From contig OY751496.1 in NCBI GenBank assembly GCA_963565915.1, positions 2,046,001 through 2,110,000 on the forward strand: DNA of 64,000 bases, written 5' to 3'. Source of the stretch: Entoloma clypeatum (Eukaryota > Basidiomycota > Agaricomycetes > Agaricales > Entolomataceae). The notes below the pieces were generated by a model. That model saw nothing but the letters and a program-made list of their open reading frames with translations, did no database searches and had not been told where the DNA came from. Positions 27,990 through 39,887 of the stretch are shown here, in pieces. Each line of letters starts with the position of its first letter. Positions within the stretch are counted from its first letter, which is position 1. The position numbers and the translations under genes were made by a program.

Positions 27990-28860
27990 GTGCTAGACTT
28001 TATGAGATTTGGCCACTCAGACCTTTTGCCATCGCAGGGCATCTGAAAGCTTGAATCCAACAAAATATGAGAAGGATGATTTTTTATTGTAATTAGAATA
28101 CAGAGTGACAAAGCATCCTAGCTGTACCATGGTTTCTAAGAGGTGTTAGGCTTTGTGAAATTCAGCCACTCAGACCTGTCGTGATCGCCAGGTATCTGGC
28201 AGCTTGAATCTGATAATTATCTATAAGAATTCCATACAAAGCAATATGGCTAAAGGAACATGCTAGAGATGGCAGAATTGTACCAGCAAGATGACCTACC
28301 TCACTGTGGGCATTGGCTTCTATATTCCATGAGCATATGCAAAATAAATCTCAAACAAATAAGTGTTTTATTTTGCCATTAATCCAGGGCATAAAAGGGA
28401 GAACAAATTCACTATGTGATCATCATAAATTTGGTCATGTGTTCCAGGCTCAAATATTTGGTTTGAACATCTTCTGTTCATGGAATATATGGTGAAACAA
28501 ACTAAAAATATATTCATGATAGGAAGGAAGCACAAGGTGAAACAAATAGTGAAACTTTTTTCAAAATGAGTCAGATGTATATTAGAAAAATTCTTCATGA
28601 TGTATGCTGCAGTCAAAGAGGAATCATATTTGAAATATTCCCCATAGTGTGTTCCTCCATTTGCACCGTGCAAATACAGTGATCATATTTGAAAATAGAT
28701 CCTTGATATGCCTTGGTTTGTATTCTATGAGGTAATTTTTAATTTGCGTGATGATCATACTGGCAGAAAAAACTTGAGTCATATTTTTATTGGCACCCCA
28801 GTATGCTCCCGGAATATATTGTGAAGTAAACAGGAGTCAGACTTAATGCAACTCATGACC
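27990..28860. other. Right copy of the 153-base repeat, then AT-rich sequence without genes
   Basis: 27990-28215 holds the second and part of a third unit of the tandem repeat broken by element F (GGCCACTCAGACC / AGCCACTCAGACC; CATCTGAAAGCTTGAATC / TATCTGGCAGCTTGAATC). 28216-28860 is AT-rich and has no ORF of coding character; several motifs such as AATATTTGAAATA and ATATTCCATGAGCATAT are loosely repeated. Confidence 0.5.
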
Positions 28861-28869
28861 CAACCTCCA

Positions 28870-29128
28870 CTCGCACCCAATAGCTGCCCCTCATGCCCAA
28901 CGGCATCCACTCATGCCCCATGGCCATCTCTTGTCCCCAATGGTTGCCCCTTGTCACCAATGGCCGCCTCTCACCACCAACGGCAGTCTCTCATCTCCAA
29001 CGGCTGACTCTCGTCCCCAACAGCCTCCACTCGCGCCTCACGGCTGCCCCTCATCCCAACGGCCTCCCCTCATCCCCAACAGCCTGCCCTCATCCCCAAC
29101 GGCCTCCACTCACGCCCAACGGCCGTCT
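28870..29128. repeat. 20-base minisatellite, block 1
   Basis: About twelve units of 20 bases (one of 19), consensus CCCAACGGCCTCCCCTCATC, with 60-90% agreement between units. Because 20 is not a multiple of three, the long ORFs through it change frame from unit to unit and are not genes. Confidence 0.85.
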
Positions 29129-29659
29129 CACAGCTGGCAGTGACCACAGTTTCTCATGGAAACAGTGATTAAGGAAACAGGTTTCCTGTTTCCAATTGCT
29201 GTATCTTTTGGAACCAGGAATCCTGTTTCTCATGGAAACACAAAGGGAACAGTTAACCTGGTTCCCCATTGTTTCTCAAAGAAACAGGATTCCTGGTTCT
29301 TTTCCTGTTTCCCTTTGATACATGTAAACTGTTTTCTTATGCTGTTTTCCTTAGATCTAGGTTTCCTGTTTCTGCATTTTTGTCTAAAATTGCCTAAAAT
29401 GGCAAAAAAAAATTGGAAACAGGAAACCTGGATCTAAGGGAAACAGCATAAGAAAACAGTTTAAATGTATCAAAGGGAAACAGGAAAAGAACCAGGAATC
29501 CTGTTTCTTTGAGAAACAATGGGGAACCAGGTTAACTGTTCCCTTTGTGTTTCCATGAGAAACAGGATTCCTGGTTCCAAAAGATACAGCAATTGGAAAC
29601 AGGAAATCTGTTTCCTTAATCACTGTTTTCATGAGAAACTGTGGTCACTGCCAGCTGTG
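29129..29659. mobile_element. Fold-back element, near-perfect 244-base arms
   Basis: 29129-29372 and 29416-29659 are inverted copies that differ at only a handful of sites, around a 43-base centre. Ends are CACAGCTGGCAGTGACC and its complement. TCT flanks both sides (29126-29128, 29660-29662), a possible 3-base target duplication. The arms are full of GGAAACAGG/CCTGTTTCC words. There is no transposase. It sits inside the 20-base minisatellite, so it is a later insertion. Confidence 0.75.
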
Positions 29660-29662
29660 TCT

Positions 29663-30190
29663 CTCATCACCAACGGCTGCCCCTCATGCCCCAAGACCTC
29701 CACTCATGCCATATGACCTCCCTTCATGCCAAACAGCCCCCCTTGGCCTCTCCTTGTCACCAACAGCCTCCCCTTGTCCCAGTGGCCTCCCCTTGTCCCC
29801 AACAACCACCCCCCATGCCCAATGGCTGCCGCTCGTACCCCAAGACCTCCACTTGTGCCCAACAGCCGCCTCTCATGCCCAACGGCCTCCACTCGTGCCT
29901 GATGGCTGCCCCTTGTCCCCAACAGCCTCTACTCGCATCCAACGGCCGTCTCTTGCCACCAATGGCCGTCTCTCCTCACCAACGGCCTCCCCTTGTCCCC
30001 AACGACCACCCCCCATGCCCAACGGCTGCCTCTCGTGCCCCAAGACCTCCACTCATGCTGGATGACCTCCCTTCATGCCGAACGGCCCCCCTCAGCCTCC
30101 CCTTGTCACCAACCACCTCCCCTTGTCACCAACGGCCGTCTCTCATCCCCAATGGCCTCCACTCATGCCTCATTGCTGCCCCTCGTCCCA
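29663..30190. repeat. 20-base minisatellite, block 2
   Basis: About 26 more units of the same 20-base repeat. A higher-order pattern is visible: CCCAACAACCACCCCCCATG / CCCAACGACCACCCCCCATG followed by the same order of CCCCAAGACCTCCACTCATG-type units at about 29800 and 30000. Confidence 0.85.
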
Positions 30191-30714
30191 ACAGCGAATG
30201 TGGGGAATCCAAAGCTGAAATAAAAATTTTTGGTCAAATTTTCGACCTATTTTGCTCATGTTCACCTTGTTAAGTCCTTGAAACTTATTTGAATGGTCTC
30301 AATAGGTTCATGTACAATGGTTCAGTAGTATATATATATTACATGTAGTCTACAGTGGTTGTGGAAAGGAAGAAGTAAGAAAATGCTGGTTTTTGTGTTT
30401 GAGGGAACTCATGATGCACTGTTTATCACAATTCATGGTGTGGTTTGATGCATCATTCTGTTACATAGACTCTCTACCAGACATAGCTAATGTATGTAAC
30501 TGTATATATACTTACTATTGGTTTTGAGTATCTCTACATAAGTTAAGAAGAATTTTTGGGACTGGTGGTGCCACAGTTTGGGCATTGAGAGTACATGTTT
30601 CGATGATGTGCATCACTCGGCATTGACTGCCGAGCACTTTTGGCAATTGCCAAAACTCGAACCATAAGTCGATGGCCAGCAAAATGTTCCCACACTTTTC
30701 TTTTTTCCCCACCT
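30191..30714. repeat. Dispersed repeat also present at 56860-56906 and 62683-63160
   Basis: AAAATTTTTGGTCAAATTTT, GTTCACCTTGTTAAGTCCTTG, TTGGGCATTGAGAGTACATG and CTCCACTCCATCTGGCCACC recur in the same order around and after the Copia element G. The two copies are diverged (roughly 80-85% by eye). There is no coding potential. Copy 2 received the Copia insertion. Confidence 0.8.
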
Positions 30715-31060
30715 CCACTCCATCTGGCCACCACCTCTGCCCAACGGCCACCACTCATGCCCAACAACCACCACTCATGCCCAACGGCCCCTCTAGTGCC
30801 CAACAGCCCGCTCTCATGCACAATGGCCGCCTCTAATGCCCAACTGCGCCCAACGCCCTCCCTTTGAGCCCAATGGCCCCCACTTGTGCCCAACGGCCCC
30901 CTCTAGCGCCCAATGGCGTCCTCTAGCGCCCAATGCCGCCCAGTCACGCCCAATGCCCTCCACTCACACCCATGGTCATCTTGCAGCCCCGCTGTATCCA
31001 CCACTTGATCGCCTCTGGTCGGTTCTTCATTGATACTCTCTGCAACCAAGTAAGGTGAGT
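30715..31060. repeat. 20-base minisatellite, block 3
   Basis: Units such as CCCAACGGCCCCTCTAGTG and CCCAATGGCCCCCACTTGTG to about 30970, then short unique sequence with TGGTTGCAGAGAG-type words. It corresponds to the block at 63160-63480. Confidence 0.75.
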
Positions 31061-31069
31061 TCGCAACAA

Positions 31070-32006
31070 CTAAGTAAAGCAAAAACATAAATTTACCCCC
31101 TCTTCTGGTTCTAAAGCCTCAAATGACGTCCACCCATCGACTAAATCACCCCATCGACTATCCATTGACGCACTGCAGAAGTATTTCAACCATGACTTAT
31201 ACCACAATAGTAGCGTGTCAGATTCGCCGGCGTCCGCATCCGATGTTCCAGCAGTGTTGACGCCGTTCATCACTGTTGTATCCTGGGCGGCCTCCTTCAT
31301 TTCTATATCTTTGTTGGGCAGATCGGCAGTAGCAGGCGGAATGGCGCTTGAGTGTGTTGGCGAAGTCTTTGCGCCATTTGCGGCCAACTCGTCCTCTTGG
31401 GATTCGTTCGGCGGGATCAACTCCTTGTGGAGCGCCATGTGACGTGGCACAGGCCAGTCGACAGAGTTTGGGACTGACTTGTCCCTCTGCAATTCCTTCT
31501 GTGGGGTGGATTCATTGTGTTGTGTGACATGGCCCGGGCCTGTCCATACTATTGATTGGGGAAATGGTCGTTTTGTTGGGAACTGGGGACTGGGCATCGC
31601 TGGGAGTGTCTTCTGGTGCGGAAAGTGGTTGGACTGGTTGAGGGGTGGCCCCACTCGATTCGACAGGTGTCCCATTAGATACCGCAAACGTTTTTCTGTT
31701 AAGAGTGTCATCTTTGGAGGAAGAATCTGCGGTGGGGCTACCTTCCGAACTACATTGGAACACTTCAACTCTGGTGCTCATCTGGGGCAACAACAATGAC
31801 TTACCCATCAGTTTGAGCCTCCCCGATTGACATGTCGGTAGCTCGCCCTTCTTCTTTCCTTTCCCCCTTGGTTTATTCTTCTGCTTCTTTGCCTTTGCAT
31901 CATTTTCTGTCAACATTCCCATCTTCAACCCCAGCTCATCCATGAGTGTGCTCTTCGCAGCGAAGCGAGGCACGAGCGAGTTAGAAGTTTGTCTATGGTG
32001 AGTCAC
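31070..32006 (-). pseudogene. Hypothetical gene fragment, minus strand
   Basis: Two overlapping minus frames (31512-32006, 31070-31768) form a broken gene. The first starts with a basic region (AKAKKQKNKPRGKGKKKGE). The second carries two imperfect repeats (SIVWTGPGHVTQHNE and SVDWPVPRHMALHKE, each followed by a Lys/Glu-rich piece) and ends with SWLKYFCSASMDSRWGDLV and WTSFE, a Trp-rich block I associate with multi-copy Agaricomycete proteins of unknown role. A frame change near 31560 separates the parts. The end runs into minisatellite sequence at 31070. Confidence 0.4.
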
Positions 32007-32165
32007 GTGGTTGCAGCATCAATGTCTCCACTCCTCGCTGCATGCACGTGACAAACGCCGAGCCCGAAAGGCTCCTTATAGCATGTTTCTTCCAATTAAG
32101 TCACTTTCATCTTTCTTTCCCTTTCACCTTCACTACATCTAACACTCTTTTCCTCCCTCACCATC

Positions 32166-34170
32166 ATGCCGGAAGCTCAAGATCCCCTTCTAGAACAGGA
32201 GCCCAATTTTGACGATGACACATGGATCGTCCCGCGCCAAAACCTCATAGACCAAGGCTTCCCGGTTCCACAAGTCCAAGCAGCGCTCCGCGCAATGTGG
32301 ATTGCCGAACGTCAAAGGAGACACAACATCTGGGCCCAACCGCAACCTCAACAACCAGATCCCCTACAACAACAGCAGACACAACAGCCCCCACTGGAGC
32401 ACGACCCAGACGCACCCCGTCAAGCTCCAGATTTCGCGGATGACATCCCACCTGCTATTGAATCAGCCCTCTCCCCTTCAGATTTCGCCAAACTCAAGCT
32501 ATCCGAGTTTGAGTGGGTTGAACTTTGGTACTTCACTAGGGAAGGGTGCCTCGACGCATCCAAGCCAGTCACCTCCGTGGCCAGTGACGCCTTCGGCATT
32601 ACACAACACAACCACACTCTGCGCATAGTTTCTGCTTCCGCGCTACGAGCCTCTCGCAACGCCCTCCCTGATTCTGCCCTCACCTGCGATCACATTGCCT
32701 TTGCTAGCAAGATTTTCATCTGTACCATGAAATCACAACCAAAAGTATGGACCCCACGTCACGTCGACGCTATGGTCAACTTCTTCGTACAGATGGAACT
32801 CCATAGGACGACAAGCGGAGGTCCTTATGCCGATGAAGCCATCGTCGAATATCAAGCCCTCATATGCAAAGAGTGGTTCGACAGCCTCAAATCGCCCTCT
32901 GGAGTAGCCTTCAACATTGGTCTTTTTCAACCTGCATGCTTTGCCTCGATTCGAACCGAAATAGCCCTGCATAAACAGGCAACCGCTACGGTAAGACACC
33001 CATCTCATCCCCACTTCACCCCCTCTAACATTCTTCCCCTCCTTTTCATCTTCCCGACTTAACTCACACACGAAACTAACACCACCTTCTCAACCTCTCC
33101 CCCATATGCTTCGCCTCTACCTGCCTCCCCCTTGCCCTGTCTCTTTCCTATATCTTCTGTGATGCCTCACCTCAGCCCTCCTAAAATCACCTCGCCGCAA
33201 CGCATCCTTGTCCATCATCACCACCAACGCCTTGCCTCATCTCTATTGACCCGCCTCCTCTTTAATGCCTCGCCTCCCCTCGACCATATCACCCCTGATG
33301 TCTTGCCTCGCCTCGCCTCGACGCATATCACCCATGATGCCTCGCCTCGCCTTGCCTCGATGTTAAAACATCATCCCCGATGTCTCGCCTTGCCTCGCCT
33401 TGCCTCGACGCCCATCACCCACAATGCCTCGCCTCGCCTTGCCTCATTGTAAAAACATCATCCCCAATATCTCGCCTTGCCTCAATGAAAAACATCTTCC
33501 CTAATGTCTCGCCTCACCTCTCCTTTGGCCTCCCTTTCATTCACCTCTATCGTCTCGCCTCGCCTCTACCCGTTTTAACTTGATCCCATACCTCGTCTCA
33601 TTCAAAACCTCCCATACCTCGCAACTTCTACAAACACCCCCCCGCCCCCTTTGTCTCGTCTCACAGGAAGCAATGTCCTCCCTCCAAGCTTCAAATGGCA
33701 CAGACAAGAGGTCCGCCGGGCATGGGCGTTCACGAGACAACTCCGTCTACCCTCAAACTTCGCAACGGCAGCGCCATTCCAGACATCCTTGCTCTCCCTC
33801 CCCACATCGCGCGAGATCCAGATCTCTTTCCCCCATTCGCGACAAGAAGTCGAACTTCAAATCTCGCAGAGCCTCACTGCCTCTTTTCCCTCTCGCAGCC
33901 TGCCCCGTTTGTCTAGGAAGACACAGGCACAACCTAGCAGAATGCAACGCAAAACTCACCTGGAACGGTAACGTCCCCAAGTGTTACCGTAACACGGCGG
34001 GGCAACTAATCCACAAGGACAGTCGCCTCGCCCTCTGCATCAACTTCCAATGTCACACCGGTTGCAACAGTTCTTCCCACTCCTCGAAACACATCTGCGC
34101 AGGTTGCGGAGACTCCTCCCATGGCGTCCAGGGGTGCCCTGATGCTCAAGCTTCTTCATCGGCGAAGTGA
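32166..34170 (+). CDS. Gag-like ORF of the tyrosine-recombinase element H, spliced
   Basis: Exon 1 is 32166-32990 (275 codons, ATG start), intron 32991-33666 (GTAAGA ... TCACAG), exon 2 33667-34170 in phase 0. Exon 1 has a Gln/Pro-rich part and the block VELWYFTREGCLDA; exon 2 has an Arg/Ser-rich stretch and a Cys/His region (ACPVCLGRHRHNLAEC, CINFQCHTGC, CAGCGDSSHGVQGCP). I recognise this combination from Agaricomycete DIRS/Ngaro-type elements, whose first ORF is Gag-like and binds nucleic acid. It appears intact, including splice sites. Confidence 0.75.
32991..33666 (+). repeat. 676-base intron of element H filled with a minisatellite
   Basis: Most of 33230-33560 consists of degenerate repeats of about 50 bases built on GCCTCGCCTTGCCTCGA plus CATCACCCATGATG and AACATCATCCCC. 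All other introns that I recognise in the window are 45-60 bases, so this one has been expanded or invaded. Donor and acceptor are standard. Confidence 0.65.
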
Positions 34171-34838
34171 GGCCCTAACCCCTATCACCCAAATGCGTGG
34201 CAACACGCACTTACAGACACTGGACTAATCATACGATACCCTAACATACCTCTTAGTTTAATGCACGGCTTCAACAGCCAGTCTTTCATACCTACACGCC
34301 TCCGAATCATGCCTCCATACTCGCGCACACGCGTTTATTCAATGAAATGGATTCAGTTGAATTCAGGAAACAAAGGTACCTGGGTCCTTTTACGAAACCG
34401 GAACTCGAGGCAAAAATAGGCCCTTTCCAATCTTCCCCGATCTCAATCATCCCTAAACCGGCCCATCAGACAAATTCCGAATCATACAAAATCTGTCGCA
34501 CCCACACAACAACCCCTCTCAGCCATCCATTAACCAATTAATTAATACCAAAGATTTCCCATGCACCTGGGGAACCTTCAACACGATCTGCGCAATCATC
34601 GCGTCCCTCCCCACTGGCACCGAGGCAGCCATACGAGATGTGGCCGAAGCTTACAGGACCGTCCCGATCATTCCCGATCAATGGCCAGCCTTGATAATAT
34701 GCCTGCCAGGCGACGACCTGTTCGCAATCGACACAGCCTGCTGCTTTGGCCTCGCCTCTTCGGCAGGCATTTACAGCATAATCAGGGATGCAGGCACCGA
34801 CATAATGAGAGCCAAAGGCATCGGTCCCATAGCCAAGT
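34171..34838 (+). pseudogene. Reverse transcriptase of H, N-terminal part, cut by element D
   Basis: Directly after the gag-like ORF: NAWQHALTDTGLIIRYP, then (one frame change at about 34345) QRYLGPFTKPELEAKIGPFQ and SPISIIPKP, then (a second change near 34545) KDFPCTWGTFN, EAYRTVPIIPDQWP, DDLFAIDTACCFG and DIMRAKGIGPIAK. This is the RT of DIRS/Ngaro elements. The sequence stops one base into the codon after GIGPIAK, where the active-site VDD motif should come, because the LTR of D begins at 34839. Confidence 0.75.
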
Positions 34839-35127
34839 TGTTGAGGCGACGCTAAGTCAAACGACGTCGCGAGCCCAAACTTAGGAACGAAGTGGAAAGA
34901 TGATAAGAGAACTGTATTGCCAAGAGACCCAGCGGGAATCTCAAGAGAACAAGCTATCGAATACAAGTGAAAGTACCCTACTTATATATGTAAATTCCAT
35001 GAGGCTGCGTTGTGGCAGCATCATGCTGCGCGATAATGATAAGATGTCCTCATGTACGATATGATGTAGATAAGATAAGATCGAGATAAGATAAGATAAA
35101 GTGAAAAGTGAAAATACGATCATAACA
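34839..35127 (-). repeat. 3' LTR of element D
   Basis: 289 bases, TGTTGAGG...CATAACA on the + strand. Minus-strand TATA box ACATATATAAG near 34990. It is related to the solo LTR at 8709-9093. A run of AAGATAAGATCGAGATAAG lies at about 35070-35095. Confidence 0.85.
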
Positions 35128-35130
35128 TTA

Positions 35131-35347
35131 CCCCCTTTCTAGATCTCGACTTCCAGGCGAGATATGATGTCGTCCGGGGTGTCCGTGAAATTCTCATATG
35201 GTTTAAATTCCAACCCTTCAAAGATGTTTGCGCGTAAGCGCCGGGGTGCATTCGGGTTTAATTTGAAGAAGTCCTCCACCACTTCCTTGGCATGTTCTAG
35301 GTGATCCTCGGGTTCCCACGTGTTGTGGTCCTGAGTCAGACCCTCCC
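35131..35347 (-). pseudogene. pol: Chromodomain C-terminus of D and polypurine tract
   Basis: Reading minus from 35347: EGLTQDHNTWEPEDHL, then a short tail, TAG at 35139-35141. It continues the chromodomain interrupted at 41892 (YLVQWE | GL) when B and one CTCCC are removed. AGAAAGGGGG (35131-35140 complement) is the polypurine tract before the LTR. Confidence 0.85.
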
Positions 35348-35717
35348 TGTTATGCGTAACAAACCGTTCCAAGGTTCGGGCAGAGTATGCAGGAAGATGG
35401 AAAGGCGAAGAGCAATGTGATTGCTAAATCTAAGGAATGTAGCTATGGTACATGAGGTTTATATAGTACTGACTATGAGCGGTAGCGAATGAGTCAGTAA
35501 CTGCGGAAGGCAGTGCGCATGAGTAAGGCGACTGCGGAAGGCTATGTACTAATGAGTAAGCTGACTGCGGAATGAGTCAGACAGCTGCGGAAAGCGAGTC
35601 AGCGCGGGAGCGAAGTATACTAAAGGAAATAAAGTATAATACGATATGTGTAAGCGGGGGCCGATGAGTAAAAGTGAAAAAGTAAGCGTATATGTCCGTA
35701 GTCGTTAGTCCGTAACA
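35348..35717 (-). repeat. 3' LTR of element B
   Basis: 370 bases, near-identical to the 5' LTR of B and to the LTRs of A. The polypurine tract (GAGGAGAGGAA on the minus strand) lies at about 35720-35730. Confidence 0.95.
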
Positions 35718-35754
35718 TGTTCCTCTCCTCAAGGTCTGTGTCCTCACAGACTAC

Positions 35755-36120
35755 CTACTCCCATCCATCGTTGCCGTTTGGATCGGTCCAGGTAGGATCA
35801 GCTCGGTTGCCCCAGTCCTTTATCAGTTCGTCGTTTACCGCCGTGGCAAACTCTAAACCTCGAACGGCGAGGCGAAGGCGTCGATTTTCGACGGCAAGGG
35901 TGTTGGTATAATTTTTGAGGATAAGTTTTTCCTCAGCGGTGGGAGCGGTTGGCAAGTCGGATAGGGTGTGGAGACGAATGTGCATCTGTCGGTGGAGGAT
36001 GTCGGCGACGGAGGTTTCAAGCGCATGGATCTGGTCGCACATGGAGAGCGCTTCGCCAATGAGGGTGGTAATGGTGGGGTTGATGTCGGAAGCGTCGGTG
36101 GAGGTGGTGATGTTGGACAT
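35755..36120 (-). CDS. Extra ORF between pol and 3' LTR, element B
   Basis: 121 codons from ATG (36118-36120) to 35755, about 93% identical in protein to the ORF of A at 6719-7087, with one residue fewer near the N-terminus. Most base changes against A are synonymous. The predicted structure is helical; no known domain, signal peptide or membrane segment. Its survival beside a ruined pol suggests selection before insertion. Confidence 0.75.
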   Translation of the reverse strand: MSNITTSTDASDINPTITTLIGEALSMCDQIHALETSVADILHRQMHIRLHTLSDLPTAPTAEEKLILKNYTNTLAVENRRLRLAVRGLEFATAVNDELIKDWGNRADPTWTDPNGNDGWE

Positions 36121-36236
36121 GGTGGAGATGAGGTTTGAAAAGTATAAGAAGAACGGCGTGTTGGGCGAGAAGAGTTGGAGCGGGGAACTCGATGTGACAG
36201 AAATCGGTATGGAAAATGGATTTTGCGGTTTATCTT

Positions 36237-39200
36237 TTATCGTGGACGCGATGGATTTTGCTGATGAAAATCACGGATCAAATCTTGAGCGTTCTGAACA
36301 TTAGCTCGAGGTTCCCATGTGTTCTCTTCTGGGCCATATCCTTCCCACTGGACGAGGTACTGGATCTTTCCACGGAACTTTCGAGAGTCTAGGATTGTGG
36401 ACACATGATACTCTTCTCGTCCTTCGACGATGATCGGATCGGGGCTGGTTTCTTCTTCTGGATGGCATACTTCGGGGTTTCGTAAGGTGACAACAGGGTC
36501 TCGTTGAACACAGGGTGAATCATTTTCCAAGTTTTCGGAAGATCAAGAAGGTACGCGCTAGCTCCTTTCTTCTCTAGGACCTTGAATGGTCCATGTCGGA
36601 GTGCGTCAAGCTTCTTCGAGGGACGGTTAGTCCTGATGTTAGTCCCTTCCAGCCACACCTTGTCTCCGATGCGGTAGTCCCGAGACGGACTTCACCGTGT
36701 GTCAACTGTCTTCTTCATCTGATCCTGTGCTTGTTTCAGCGCAGCATTGGCTTCTTCTCGTGCCTGTTTGAGTTTTTTCAAGAAGTCGTTGGCAGCCGGG
36801 TTGGTATCTTCTAACACGAGTTCTCCCTTCCACGGATGTAAGCCATAGTTGAGATAGAATGGTGTGTGCTTCGTCGCCTGATGTTCTTTGTCATTGTACT
36901 GGAATTCGGCGATTGCGATCCATTCAGCCCAATCATCTTGCAGATGGTTAACAAAGTTTCGTAAGAACGCTTCTGTTTCCTGATGCGATCGTTCGGCTTG
37001 TCCATCCGTCTGTGGATGGTATGCGGTGGACAGATTCCTTTTGATCCCTAACATGCGGCAAAGTATCTCCATGAACTTCGCGGCGAACTGTGGTCCTCTG
37101 TCACTGATGATTTTCTTGGGGATTCCGTGGAGCTTCCATATCTGATCCCGATAGATCTTGGCTAATCCTTCAGCCAATAATTCCACGGTTGTCGGAATGA
37201 GATGAAGCATCTTCGAATGTCTATCCGTGATGACCAGGATCGCATTCTTTCCATCAGACTCTGGTATCGGTCCCACGACGTCAATCCCTATGTCTTCCCA
37301 TGGATGACTTGGTGCTGCATGGGGGTGTAGCGGAGCATGTCGTTTCTGTCTGTTGATCTTGTTGCGCTGACAGGTGTCGCAACCCTTTACGTACTTCTTT
37401 ACATCATGCAGGATGGTAGGCCACCAGTAGGTGCGAGTGAGAAGTTCGTGTGTTCGATACTGTCCTGGATGTCCAGCCACTGGTGCATCATGTGATTCAA
37501 ACATTAGTTCTTGACGCAGTTGTGGGTCCGGTGGAACATAGACTCGTTCGCCTGCATATGTGATGCCGTTTTCCTGTTGATACCAGTGAGGATTCTTTTT
37601 TAGACCCTGGGCTACTTCTGTCTCCATGCGGTTTGAACCCTTGATGCGTGCGATCCACAGATTTTCGATGGTTGTGACGTTTCCAATCTTGATGGAATCA
37701 GATGTTTCACCCCCTTCAAAGAATTGTTCCTCCGTGAACATCTTCATTTGTACCACATTTTCTGATTCCAATCGTTTCAAGAATAGTCCCTCCTTGAGCA
37801 TTTGGTCACTGTCTTGCGGTTCGAGTTCTGTTTCATACCAGGGTAAGCGCGACAGGATGTCCGCTTTTGCATTTGTCTTGCCAGGCACATGCCGTAGTTC
37901 GAAGTCATAGTCTTGTAACTTCATCTTCCAGCGCCTTTGTCGTTGATTTAGGTCCTGAGGACGGCGGAAATACTCCAGGTTCTTGTGATCAGTTAAGATC
38001 TCGAAGCGTTCCCTGGCTTCGAGCAGATAGTGTCTCCAATCTTTTAGTGCTTTCGTATATCTCGTAATTTTGTTCGGCCGCGGACATGGTCCATGACAAG
38101 AACGCGATAGGATGCCATTTGTCGTCCTGTTTTTGGGAGAGTACAGCCCCAATTGCATAGCCCGATGCATCGGTTTTGACCCTGAACTGTCCATCTGGTT
38201 TTGGTAGTGCCAAGACTGGTGCCGATGTGATCGCCTGTATGAGACCTTCAAATGCCTTTTGTTCCGTTGGTCCCCAAGTAAACACAGTGCCGCCTGTGAG
38301 CGCAGTAAGTGGTTTCGCGATGTTTGAGTATCCTTCAATGAAGCGCCGATAGAAGTTAGCAAACCCAAGGAACTTCTGGACTTCCTTTTTTGATGTGGGT
38401 GCTCGCCAGTTTCGGATCGTGTCCACCTTCTCGGTTTCCATCTCGACACGTCCTTCACCAACGACATATCCCAATATGGGGCATTTCGTTACTTCCCAGA
38501 AACACTTCTTCTCCTTTAGGAACAAGTCATTGTCCGATAGGATCTGCAGAATTTCTTCGGTGTTTCGCGCGAGTTCTTCCTTGGTTTTACCAATAACCAC
38601 AATGTCATCCATGTAGATCACGCAGATGCGTCGGCGGATCTGGTCCCGGAATAGACTAGCCATCATCCGAGAGAACGTTCCTGGGGAGTTGCAAAGGCCG
38701 AAAAACATGACCAATGGTTCAAATAATCCTCGACTGGTAAGGAAGGCAGCCTTCCATTCATCGCCTTCTTTAATCCGGACATTGTTGTAACCCCACATGA
38801 TGTCCATCTTATTGAAGTAGACTGCATCTTTCAGCACGTCTAAGAGATCGGAGATGCGAGGGAGTGGGAATTTGTCTTTGACCGTGAATTTGTTGACCAT
38901 GCGGTAATCTTGTACCAATCGTTTGGAACCATCTTTCTTGTTGATGAAGAAGCAAGGGGAAGCATAAGGGGATTTGGACGGGCGGATCTTTCCAGTTGCT
39001 AGACCCTCGTCAATGAATGCGTCCAATTCCTCCTGTTCCTTTTGTGTCATGGGATATGTGTTTCCCCCTAGTTCCTTTGGTGCGTCCGGTGTAAGTTCAA
39101 TACCATGGTCCCATTCCCTTTCCTTCGGGATCTTATCAAAGTTCTCCTTCTCGAAGAGGTGAGTAAACCGATCAACATATGAGGGTTGTTTGGTTGTGGG

Positions 39201-39887
39201 AGGTGGTGTGGGAGTGACAGCTTCCAATATAGGGTCTCCAGGCTTCCATTTCTGATCCGACTTCTTGGGTGCATCTTTGTCGCGCACCTCAACCATGCGA
39301 ACCTGGTGTTTGCGACCATCAAGGTTAACCCTGAATTCCGAATGTTTGGTTCGGCATGTTGTTGGGCACCAGTTGAACGTTACAGCGCCGGTTGTCCAAT
39401 TGATCGTAGGGTTGTGGTGTACCAACCAGTCATGTCCCAAGAGCATGTCTGTTCTCCCAATGTCCAGTACCATCGCTTCCATGGTTTCCTGATGTGTTCC
39501 CAAATCCAGCTTGACTTCGGCAAGTTGATTCGCTTTTTGTTGTCGATTTGGTGATCCATCCACATTTAGAATTGCTATGGGCGGTATTCCTCGTGTGGGG
39601 AGGTTCTGTTCGCGTACTATTCTGGGATGGATGCATGTGCGTTCACATCCGCTATCAACCTCGGGTCGAATGGCCTTTGGTCCCTGTCGTGTTCTGATCT
39701 GAGCTTGCAGCTTGATCTCTCGTCGTTTCGGAGGTTTATCTCCCTTGACAATCTTAGTTGACGCAACGGCTCGCTTTGCAGGGATAACATAAGTTATATT
39801 GTCTGTAGCTGCACCAGGCAAGCGAGTTCGTTTAATGGATAAGGGTCGCGACTTAGCGTCGTTTAATCGGACCCTTCGGGAAAATCC
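36237..39887 (-). pseudogene. pol: Pol of element B, three defects
   Basis: The first part (39887-37989) is open through protease (VDSGCERTCIH), RT (YMDD) and into RNase H. A 23-base deletion near 38058 removes the segment after NYEIYE and shifts the frame. The second part (38050-36692) carries the rest of RNase H and integrase ([28 protein letters not shown]) and meets TGA at 36692 after VDTR. A one-base loss near 36442 (CCCCGATCC) shifts into the chromodomain, ending at 36237. Apart from these the sequence is in good shape. Confidence 0.92.

Noticed and set aside
28893..30273. Overlapping ORFs of 76-210 codons and CRISPR-like regular spacing
   Set aside because: They arise from a 20-base minisatellite with variable units; there are no constant repeats with unique spacers and a CRISPR is not expected in a fungus.
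31215..31799. Plus-strand ORFs opposite the minus-strand gene fragment
   Set aside because: No domain or splice support; the minus strand shows repeats and a Trp-rich block.
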